From an uncultured bacterium (GTDB taxonomy: Bacteria > Bacteroidota > Bacteroidia > Bacteroidales > Bacteroidaceae), in assembly GCA_945788485.1 (NCBI GenBank), contig CALZMB010000169.1, positions 1 to 5,275 of the forward strand: a stretch of DNA of 5,275 nucleotides, written 5' to 3'. How positions within the stretch are numbered: the stretch's first letter is position 1; each line of letters begins with the position of its first letter. Shown here in pieces: positions 1 to 5,275 of the stretch. Below the pieces are notes generated by a model. The model ran no database searches. It worked only from the letters and a program-made list of their open reading frames with translations, and was not told where the DNA came from. A program made the translations under genes and the position numbers.

Positions 1-1110
1 AGGGAGTGTGATGCTCTGCACGAGGTCGAGGTCGGTACCCTTTATCATGACCTTGTTGCCTGCCATGAGCGCGCTTGGAGAACATTCTGTCACGGTCGGC
101 TTAACCAGAGTGTATGAAACCGTCACCTGCTTGCCGTTGGCGAGCGAGAGTGTGATGTCGCCCTCCTGTGCAGCTTCCGGCACGGCAGCGACGATCTTCG
201 ATGCGTCTGCAGCCTTCATTTCGCCGTCTGCGTTAGGGAATGCGATGCCGGTGACGAGGTCGAGGTCTTTGCCCGAGATGGTGATGTCTGCGCCGTTCTT
301 TACCGGTGCGGGTGCTGCAGAGAGTTCTGTCGGCATGACAGTCTCTATTTTGCCTGCCGGAATCTTCACTCCTGAGAAGGTGACGAGGCTAACCTCGCCG
401 TCTGTCGCTGTCTCCGGTATGACGAAATAGAGTGACTTGCCGTCAGCTGAAGTTTTGATACCTTCGTTCTCCACTGTCGCACCTTCCATCTCTATGCTCT
501 CGATGAGCTGGAGTGATGTGCCCGTGACTGTCGCTGTCGCTCCGGCTTTGATTTTGGCGGGAGTGATGCCTGCTGCTGCCGGCAGTGCGATGGTGATGGC
601 GTCGTCAGCATAGAGCAGGTTCTCGCCGTCGGGGTTGGCGTCGCTCAGCATGGGGCGTCCTGTCTTTGCCTCCTTTGGTATGGCGACAGAGATGGTGTAG
701 CGGTCGTGGGCGACGAAATTGTCTTCGCCGACACGCACGTCATCTGCAAACACCACTTCGTGCATGAGGTTGAGATAGTCGCCCTTGAAAGTGACGATGT
801 CGCCCACCTTGCCGCTGAGGTTGCCCTCAGAGCCGACAAAGACGCTGCTCAGCACGATGTTCTCCTCGTATGTGACAGGAGTGATGGTCGTCAGTTCGCC
901 GCCTTTGGCTGTGACGAGAGTCACGATGCCCGGCTCGCACTTCTCTTTCGGCACCTGAATCCATATCTCGCTCACTTTCCCCGATGCCTTGACATCGATG
1001 GCTGTGATTGGGTCAGCTCCCGGGAGGTTGACCTGTGTGATCTGGTCGAGGTTGCTGCCGAGGAACTTCAGTGTGCCTCCACGCAAAACGGGGCATGGCC
1101 CGAAGGAATT
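1..1110 (-). repeat. Tandem IPT/TIG-like protein repeats, five visible
   Basis: Five diverged modules are seen inside the lipoprotein gene. The same opening motif recurs at residues 51-70, 143-162, 230-249, 313-332 and 391-410, giving periods of 92, 87, 83 and 78 residues. Similarity is mostly at protein level. The last two are closest: both contain DLDLV, encoded by an identical 14-base stretch at 20-33 and 254-267, which are 234 bases (78 codons) apart. This suggests that the distal modules arose by more recent internal duplication, and further copies may continue past base 1. Module edges are approximate. Confidence 0.7.
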
Positions 1111-1230
1111 GAGTTTTATCTCGTTTCCGTACTGGTCGGTCACGAGGTCGTCCTCGCTGCAGGCTGTCAGAGACAAGCCTGCAAGCATGAGGGCGCAGAA
1201 TGACCAGAATAATGACTTATATCTTTTCAT
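1..1230 (-). CDS. Multi-IPT/TIG-domain surface lipoprotein, C-terminus cut by the window edge
   Basis: The frame starts at ATG 1230 and stays open for 410 codons to base 1, so the C-terminus is missing. The N-terminus is a lipoprotein signal: MKRYK, a hydrophobic stretch, then lipobox LTAC with the acylated cysteine at residue 24. SEDD follows the cysteine, an acidic patch that in Bacteroidota favours export to the cell surface. At least five Ig-like IPT/TIG modules follow. Each opens with a G-x4-7-G-x2-L-x2-(I/V/M)-x2-(I/V) strand pattern at residues about 51, 143, 230, 313 and 391, for example GKDLDLVTGI and GTDLDLVQSI. Only two tryptophans are visible (W9, inside the signal, and W90), so no obvious aromatic glycan-binding platform is seen. 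The gene follows the SGBP-like gene by 38 nt in the same direction, so it is probably a further PUL surface glycan-binding or spacer protein. A catalytic or carbohydrate-binding domain could lie beyond the edge. The lipoprotein and TIG calls are firm; the role is inferred. Confidence 0.85.
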   Translation of the reverse strand, partial: MKRYKSLFWSFCALMLAGLSLTACSEDDLVTDQYGNEIKLNSFGPCPVLRGGTLKFLGSNLDQITQVNLPGADPITAIDVKASGKVSEIWIQVPKEKCEPGIVTLVTAKGGELTTITPVTYEENIVLSSVFVGSEGNLSGKVGDIVTFKGDYLNLMHEVVFADDVRVGEDNFVAHDRYTISVAIPKEAKTGRPMLSDANPDGENLLYADDAITIALPAAAGITPAKIKAGATATVTGTSLQLIESIEMEGATVENEGIKTSADGKSLYFVIPETATDGEVSLVTFSGVKIPAGKIETVMPTELSAAPAPVKNGADITISGKDLDLVTGIAFPNADGEMKAADASKIVAAVPEAAQEGDITLSLANGKQVTVSYTLVKPTVTECSPSALMAGNKVMIKGTDLDLVQSITLP

Positions 1231-1268
1231 ATTGAGTCTTTTTTCTAAGGTTTGTTTTGGTTACTCCG
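1231..1268 (-). other. AT-rich 38-nt spacer upstream of the multi-TIG gene
   Basis: On the coding strand this spacer is A-rich (it includes CAAAACAAA and a run of six A ending 11 bases before the ATG). It lacks a GGAGG-like Shine-Dalgarno at normal spacing, as is usual in Bacteroidota. I found no TAnnTTTG promoter box and no stem-loop, which fits read-through from the upstream gene. Confidence 0.5.
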
Positions 1269-2585
1269 TTATTTGTTAGGTACGGCACGTATGTTGTCGA
1301 TACGTATGATAGGATGGCAGTCTTCGCCTTCATATCCTCCGCCGTTGACACAGAATATTGTCAGTGAGGCAAAATCTTCCGGTTTTGACGGTTTGGCAGA
1401 AGCTGCCGTTCCGTCCCAGTATTTGTTGAAGACGCCGTTGTCTCCGCCGAGAGGCAGTGTGACCGTTGTCCACTTGCCGCCAGTGTGGTAGGCGCCTGTG
1501 CCTTTCCACGGAGCGTAGATGGCGCGTCCCCATCCGTCGTCAGCGTGGAAGAAGACGTTGTTTGCCGTAGAGATGGTCACCTTGTCCGGACCTGCGAAGA
1601 TTACCTGCATCGGAGCTGCAGCCCATGCGCCGTTCTCCGGGATGCATATCTCGAACTTCAGGGACATGTTCTCGAAGTCGGTGAAATCGACTATGTCGCT
1701 GAGCTTCACGCCGTCGCCGGAGAAGCCACCGTTCCAGTCGCCTGCCCAGTACTCGAACGAGAAGGCACCGTCGTTCCATGCACCGTCAGCGGTCATGTCT
1801 GTGTCGCCGAGGAGGAGGTAGTTTCCGGAGAGCGAGTTCTCGTCAGCCTGTATCTTCATCGCGTGCCAGCCGTGGTTGCCGAGCACAACGTTTGTGACGG
1901 GGTTAGGCGTGTCGAAGTCGAAGAGGATGCCGCGCTGGTCGTGGAACTGGAAGTTGCTTCGTGTCGTGCCGTACTTTGTCTTCACTTTGATGAAGCCTGC
2001 CGGAGCGTCAGCCGGTACGGTGAAGCGTATCTCTGTCATCGAGATGCTGGTGATGTTCTCGCGCGGGAGGACATAGTTGTTGGGGAACTCTACGGTGAGA
2101 GGATAGTCGGGATAGTCGAGGAAGTAGTTGCCCTTGATGACACCTTCTTCGCCGGCTTTCGCCTGCTCGTTCTCCATAGAGAGCACCGTAGGCGGATTGA
2201 TGAGCACTTTGAAGTCGTATGCCACGGTGTCGTTCGATGTAGTGATCATATAGATTTTGTCCGTCACTACGTCGGGTATGTCCTTAGGCACGGTCAGCAG
2301 GATAGTGTTGTCGGTCATGTAGCTCGTGTTGAGCACAGCGGGACGGTCGTTGAAGTTCATCGCCACGATGCTGCGGAGGTTGTTGCCGACGATGCAGATC
2401 GGTGTGTCCTGAAAGGCTCCGGTGAGGAGCGAGTCCTTGCTTGCGGCGTCAGCAAGGCGTATGTATGAGATGGATGGTGTTCCACCGGTTGTCTCGTAAG
2501 CGTCAGGCTGGTCGCTGCAGGATGTCATGCCTGCCATGGCGAGCAGTGTGATGCCGAGAGACAGTTTTATGTTCTTGATGTTCAT
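1269..2585 (-). CDS. SGBP-B-like surface glycan-binding lipoprotein (Ig/TIG modules plus Trp-rich C-terminal domain)
   Basis: From ATG 2585 the product is 438 residues. ATG 2615 in the same frame would add 10 residues (448), only 3 nt after the susD-like stop. I prefer 2585 because MNIKNIKLSLG gives a normal short lipoprotein signal, with lipobox MTSC and the acylated cysteine at 23, followed by SD. Residues about 36-130 and 131-219 are two Ig/TIG-like modules (GNNLRSI, KGNYFL). Residues about 220-438 form a beta-rich domain beginning LFDFD and ending RIDNIRAVP, an arrangement I recognise from the glycan-binding surface proteins modelled on Bacteroides ovatus SGBP-B (xyloglucan-binding domain family). 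All nine tryptophans are in this last domain (W240 to W390), as expected for an aromatic sugar-binding surface. It sits directly after the SusD-like gene, the usual SusE/F or SGBP-B position. It should bind glycan at the cell surface without cleaving it. The substrate cannot be read from sequence; the xyloglucan name is inherited from the family founder. Confidence 0.87.
   Translation of the reverse strand: MNIKNIKLSLGITLLAMAGMTSCSDQPDAYETTGGTPSISYIRLADAASKDSLLTGAFQDTPICIVGNNLRSIVAMNFNDRPAVLNTSYMTDNTILLTVPKDIPDVVTDKIYMITTSNDTVAYDFKVLINPPTVLSMENEQAKAGEEGVIKGNYFLDYPDYPLTVEFPNNYVLPRENITSISMTEIRFTVPADAPAGFIKVKTKYGTTRSNFQFHDQRGILFDFDTPNPVTNVVLGNHGWHAMKIQADENSLSGNYLLLGDTDMTADGAWNDGAFSFEYWAGDWNGGFSGDGVKLSDIVDFTDFENMSLKFEICIPENGAWAAAPMQVIFAGPDKVTISTANNVFFHADDGWGRAIYAPWKGTGAYHTGGKWTTVTLPLGGDNGVFNKYWDGTAASAKPSKPEDFASLTIFCVNGGGYEGEDCHPIIRIDNIRAVPNK
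1272..1928 (-). other. Tryptophan-rich C-terminal glycan-binding domain of the SGBP-B-like protein
   Basis: This covers residues about 220-438 (numbered from ATG 2585). Tryptophans are at 240, 270, 280, 284, 321, 352, 360, 372 and 390, with none in the preceding 239 residues. Local motifs include FEYWAGDWNGGF and GWGRAIYAPW, and the domain closes with RIDNIRAVP. In this family, aromatic residues on the terminal beta-sandwich stack on the glycan backbone. Which of these nine contact sugar is not known from sequence. Confidence 0.65.
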
Positions 2586-2618
2586 AACTGTATTCGATTT
2601 GATGTTTATGACCATATT
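2586..2618 (-). other. Short spacer and start-site ambiguity between the susD-like and SGBP-B-like genes
   Basis: The susD-like stop TAA is at 2621-2619. An in-frame ATG at 2615-2613 follows after 3 nt, and a second ATG at 2585-2583 after 33 nt. Neither has a convincing Shine-Dalgarno. The second start gives the more typical lipoprotein signal length. The tight spacing suggests translational coupling and a single transcript. Confidence 0.5.
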
Positions 2619-4358
2619 TTAGTATGAGTATGTGTTACGTACATCTACGCTGACAGGCTCTACGTTGCTGCCGAGGTTCGGGTTGACGGAAACGTCTTCT
2701 GTCGGGAACGGAATGGAGAAAGTCTTCTCTGTCACCATCGGAGCCGGGGTGTCTGTGTCGTACTCTGCGCCCGAAGCGTCCCATACGCCAGTGTTGAAAT
2801 ATACCTTATATACGTCAGAGAGGTTCCACCATGCGTTGCGCTTCTGTGCCGTTATCTCTGCTATGCAGGCAGCGGGCTCGTAGTAGGCGCGGCGCACGAA
2901 GTCGTACCAGCGGTCGCCCTCGCCGGCAAACTCGAGACGGCGCTCTTTCCATACATCGTCGAATGTTATGGATGTCTTGGGCGTGTAGCCTGAGACGGCG
3001 CGTCCGCGTACGGCGTTGAATGTCTCAAGTGCCTTGGCGTCTGATGTCTGTCCGCCGTCGATGAGTGTCTGTGCCTCTGCCAGCACGAGATAGACGTCGG
3101 CAAGACGCAGGATATGTGTAGCCACGGCGTATGCCATACGTGCCGGTGCGATGCCGAGCTCGGCTATGTGGTCGTTGTTGTTGCCGTATGCGTGCTTCAC
3201 GTTCTGTGCGCCGCACGGACCCTGGAATGTCTCTGTGGCAGCGGGGTTGTAGTTCTTGTCGAAATAGAAATGCAGGATTTCGAATCCGCTCTGTCCGTTT
3301 CCGAGGCTGTGGTCGCGCCAGAAGTAGGGATATACGTCGCCCGGCATCATGATGGTTGCCTTGCGGCGGATATCGACGTCGATGCGGTCGGCGGGAGCAT
3401 CGGTAGGCTTCACGCCGAAGGCTGCCATGAGGTCAACCGACGGGCCGCCCCATCCGCCCCAGCAGTCACCGTTCTCGTCGAAGTTCTCCGGCATGAGGTC
3501 GCTCTGCAGGGTGTTCTGTGAGGTCCACTGTGCGCCGACAGTCCACCGCCATGCTATGAGGCTCTCGTCAGACACGTTGTTCGAGCCGCGGAAGATGTCC
3601 TCGTAGTTCGGCATGAGCTGGCGTCCGGAGTTGTCGATGACGTCCTTGGCGTAAGCCACCGCCTTCTGCAGGTCGTCCTTGTTGAGCGAACCTGTCACGC
3701 CAGCCTTGGTGAGATAGACCTTGGCGAGCAGACCCTCGGCACAGTAGTAGTCCATGTGTCCGTTGGTGAGTTTCTGCTTCGGCATGAGTTCCATCGCCTT
3801 CTCGAGTGTGAGGATGATGTATTCATAGACATCGGCCTTCGCCACCTTGTTGCAGGTCTTGTATTCTCCCGATGCAAGCACGTCGGATGTGTTGTGTATG
3901 ATGGGCACGTCGCCGAACGAGCGTACGAGATAGAAGTAAGCCATTGCCTTCCAGATGAGGCATTCGCCCTGACACTGCCTTATCGTAGCCTCAGAGGCAG
4001 AAGCCTTGCCGAGAGCCTGATAAACGGTGTTGCAGTGGCCTATCTCAGCCCAGAGGGAGTAGGACATGTTGACGAGGTCCTGGTCTGTTCCGTTGACGGA
4101 GAAGTTGAGGTATGGTGACGAACCCCAATACATGTTTCCGGACATCACCTCGCCCATCTTGATGAAGCCGCGCTGGAAATCATACCAGGGCGAGTTGTAC
4201 AGGTAGTTGACACCTGACAAGCATGCTGCATCCGACGCATAGAAGTTGTCTATGTTGTAGTTGTCCTCGACAGGGCGGTCGAGAAAGTCGCTACAAGCTG
4301 TCAGCGAGAGGCCGAGAGCCGCTGAGCATGCCAAGTATTTGATATTCTTGAGTTTCAT
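2619..4358 (-). CDS. SusD/RagB-family outer-membrane glycan-binding lipoprotein
   Basis: This is a complete 579-residue protein, within the normal 500-600 range of the family. MKLKNIK starts a lipoprotein signal ending in lipobox LTAC (acylated C22), followed by SDFLD, the classic mature SusD N-terminus. Family landmarks appear in order: YFYLVRSFGDVPI at 141-153, the helical LRLADVYLVLAEA segment at 417-429, VWKERRLEFAGEGDRWYDFVRR-type signature at 469-490, and the C-terminal IPFPTEDVSVNPNL at 549-562. SusD proteins form a helical TPR-containing lid over the SusC barrel and bind the incoming oligosaccharide. The gene follows the SusC-like gene by 73 nt and precedes the SGBP-B-like gene, the canonical PUL order. 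A Gly/Trp-rich patch at 299-306 (CWGGWGGP) could be part of a binding surface, but this is a guess. Nine cysteines besides the lipidated one are more than I would expect in an exported protein. Family assignment is firm; substrate is unknown. I give no symbol because susD proper denotes the starch protein. Confidence 0.96.
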   Translation of the reverse strand: MKLKNIKYLACSAALGLSLTACSDFLDRPVEDNYNIDNFYASDAACLSGVNYLYNSPWYDFQRGFIKMGEVMSGNMYWGSSPYLNFSVNGTDQDLVNMSYSLWAEIGHCNTVYQALGKASASEATIRQCQGECLIWKAMAYFYLVRSFGDVPIIHNTSDVLASGEYKTCNKVAKADVYEYIILTLEKAMELMPKQKLTNGHMDYYCAEGLLAKVYLTKAGVTGSLNKDDLQKAVAYAKDVIDNSGRQLMPNYEDIFRGSNNVSDESLIAWRWTVGAQWTSQNTLQSDLMPENFDENGDCWGGWGGPSVDLMAAFGVKPTDAPADRIDVDIRRKATIMMPGDVYPYFWRDHSLGNGQSGFEILHFYFDKNYNPAATETFQGPCGAQNVKHAYGNNNDHIAELGIAPARMAYAVATHILRLADVYLVLAEAQTLIDGGQTSDAKALETFNAVRGRAVSGYTPKTSITFDDVWKERRLEFAGEGDRWYDFVRRAYYEPAACIAEITAQKRNAWWNLSDVYKVYFNTGVWDASGAEYDTDTPAPMVTEKTFSIPFPTEDVSVNPNLGSNVEPVSVDVRNTYSY

Positions 4359-4431
4359 TTTTGTTTAGATTGATGATGTTATGAATGTGCTTCTTTTTGT
4401 TTTGAATCTCTTTTCTCTTGCATAGCCTGAT
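4359..4431 (-). other. AT-rich 73-nt spacer between the susC-like and susD-like genes
   Basis: On the coding strand the spacer is strongly purine/A-rich (AAGAGAAAAGAGA, CAAAACAAAAAG, and AAACAAAA just before the susD-like ATG). Bacteroidota often initiate from A-rich leaders without a Shine-Dalgarno. I see no TAnnTTTG/TTTG promoter pair and no hairpin plus U-run, so it looks like an intra-operon leader. The CAAAACAAA string also occurs in the 38-nt spacer at 1251-1259 (here 4396-4404). Confidence 0.5.
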
Positions 4432-5275
4432 TTAGAAAGAAACGTTCAGGCCGAAGGTGAAGGATGTCGGTGCGGGATAGCGTCCGTTGTCCAGACCATA
4501 TACGTTAGAGCTTGCAGTAGAAGCACCAATCTCCGGGTCGTAGCCGTCGTAGCCTGTGATGGTGAGCAGGTTGGTGGCGTTGAGAGTTAGGCGCAGGTTG
4601 GTGAGGCCGAGTTTCTTGATGAGCTGCTTGTCGAAGGTGTAGCCGAGCGTGAGGCTCTTCAGGCGGACGTACGAGCCGTCCTCGATGTATCGGTCGCTCC
4701 ATGCGTCGTTGTCGTTAGGATCGTTGATAGAGGCACGCGGGTAGGCGCAGTCGGGGTTCGCCACCACGACGTTCGAGATGTCGTAGTACCAGTTTTCTGC
4801 CGCCACGCCGTTGGCAGGTGCCAGGAGTGCGTGGTTTATGCAGTCGGCAAGCTGGTTCTGCCATGGCGAGTTCATGTGCGAGAGCTTCATCTTCATGTAG
4901 TTGCCCACCTTGTTGCCGATAGAGCCGTTGATGAAGACGGTGAGGTCGAAGTTCTTGTAGCGGAACGTGTTGTTCCAGCCGAAGGTCCACTTAGGCATTG
5001 CCGAGCCGATCTTTGTCTTGTCGTTCTCGTCGATGATGCCGTCGCCGTTCACGTCAACATATTTCACGTCTCCGACGTATGTCGTTGTCTTAGGGTTGTA
5101 GTCGCCCGGGTTGGTGCTCCAAGACTTTGTCCCGTCGGCGTTGGTGACAATCGGGTTGCTGTTGCTGCGAGCATCGACCGGCGAGTTGAGAATGTCTTCG
5201 AAGCTGGTATAAACGCCGTCGGTCTTGTAGCCGTAGAACGCGTAGAGCTCTTCGCCCTCAGCCGAGCGTGTCACG
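4432..5275 (-). CDS. SusC/RagA-family TonB-dependent outer-membrane transporter, C-terminal part only
   Basis: About 281 residues are visible, against roughly 1000 for a full family member. The N-terminal signal, carboxypeptidase-like extension, TonB box, plug and most of the barrel are off the right edge. The GTG at 5274 is an internal valine, not a start. Landmarks are typical of the C-terminal barrel region: FYGYKTDGVY near the right edge, YVDVNGDGIIDENDKTKIG, PKWTFGWNNTFRYKNFDL, the SYVRLKSLTLGYTF strand, LTLNATNLLTITGYDGYDPE, and a final strand ending GLNVSF. The terminal phenylalanine is the usual barrel-assembly signal. SusC proteins import oligosaccharides across the outer membrane, driven by TonB-ExbBD, with SusD as the hinged lid; the SusD-like partner is the next gene. 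No frameshift is seen in this part. Family call is very secure; substrate is unknown. Confidence 0.96.
   Translation of the reverse strand, partial: VTRSAEGEELYAFYGYKTDGVYTSFEDILNSPVDARSNSNPIVTNADGTKSWSTNPGDYNPKTTTYVGDVKYVDVNGDGIIDENDKTKIGSAMPKWTFGWNNTFRYKNFDLTVFINGSIGNKVGNYMKMKLSHMNSPWQNQLADCINHALLAPANGVAAENWYYDISNVVVANPDCAYPRASINDPNDNDAWSDRYIEDGSYVRLKSLTLGYTFDKQLIKKLGLTNLRLTLNATNLLTITGYDGYDPEIGASTASSNVYGLDNGRYPAPTSFTFGLNVSF
5020..5055 (-). other. Calcium-loop-like D-x-N-x-D-G motif in the SusC-like protein
   Basis: DVNGDGIIDEND has Asp/Asn at loop positions 1, 3, 5, 9 and 12, like EF-hand or dockerin calcium loops. Similar segments are common in SusC/RagA proteins at this place before the next barrel strand (PKWTFGW). 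Metal binding is plausible but not shown by sequence alone. Confidence 0.45.

Noticed and set aside
20..267. Direct repeat at 20-33 and 254-267 as a mobile-element or CRISPR signature
   Set aside because: The copies are in frame, 78 codons apart, and encode the same DLDLV motif of neighbouring TIG modules, so protein repetition explains them.
8..430. A 140-codon plus-strand open frame rich in S, A and T
   Set aside because: Antisense to the TIG modules; its repetitive look reflects the repeats on the minus strand.
706..1203. A 165-codon plus-strand open frame
   Set aside because: Antisense to the multi-TIG lipoprotein gene, with no signal, domain or leader of its own; composition is that of a shadow frame.
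1485..2468. A 327-codon open frame on the plus strand
   Set aside because: It lies wholly antisense to the SGBP-B-like gene, which has a lipoprotein signal and recognisable domains. The antisense product is a low-complexity mix rich in V, E, H, R and C with no recognisable fold. It is a codon-bias shadow.
3114..3521. Plus-strand open frame opposite the SusD-like gene, plus a similar one at 3756-4118
   Set aside because: Both overlap a complete SusD-family gene with all its landmark motifs, and neither translation resembles a known protein.
4359..4431. A promoter or transcription terminator between the susC-like and susD-like genes
   Set aside because: No TAnnTTTG box on the coding strand and no GC-rich inverted repeat followed by a T-run were found in the spacer.
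5272..5274. GTG as the start of the SusC-like gene
   Set aside because: The following residues match the interior of a SusC barrel and the visible part is far shorter than the family length, so the GTG is an internal valine codon.

Overview
The window is a stretch of a Bacteroidota (most likely Bacteroidales: Prevotella, Bacteroides or Muribaculaceae-like) polysaccharide utilisation locus (PUL). The organism call rests on a SusC/RagA C-terminus followed directly by a SusD/RagB lipoprotein, on lipoprotein signals with acidic residues after the cysteine, and on A-rich leaders without clear Shine-Dalgarno sequences. The coding DNA is moderately GC-rich by eye and the spacers are AT-rich. I cannot name the genus from this.

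All real genes lie on the minus strand, so transcription runs from high to low coordinates. In transcription order they are: (1) 5275-4432, the C-terminal part of a SusC-like TonB-dependent outer-membrane transporter that enters from the right edge; (2) 4358-2619, a complete SusD-like glycan-binding lipoprotein; (3) 2585-1269 (or from 2615), a complete surface glycan-binding lipoprotein of the SGBP-B type, with two Ig/TIG-like modules and a tryptophan-rich C-terminal domain; (4) 1230-1, a lipoprotein with at least five tandem IPT/TIG-like modules that is still open at the left edge. Spacers are 73, 33 (or 3) and 38 nt. I found no Bacteroides-type promoter (TAnnTTTG) or hairpin terminator in them, so the four genes look like one operon.

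Functional model: SusC and SusD form the lidded outer-membrane importer, and the two following lipoproteins are probably anchored on the cell surface and capture or present the glycan. No glycoside hydrolase, lyase, sulfatase or sensor-regulator is in the window, so the substrate cannot be assigned. The system type is known. The least described part is the multi-TIG lipoprotein, whose visible portion is almost free of tryptophan and whose C-terminus is outside the window. The plus strand has several open frames, the longest at 1485-2468, but these are shadows of the minus-strand genes.
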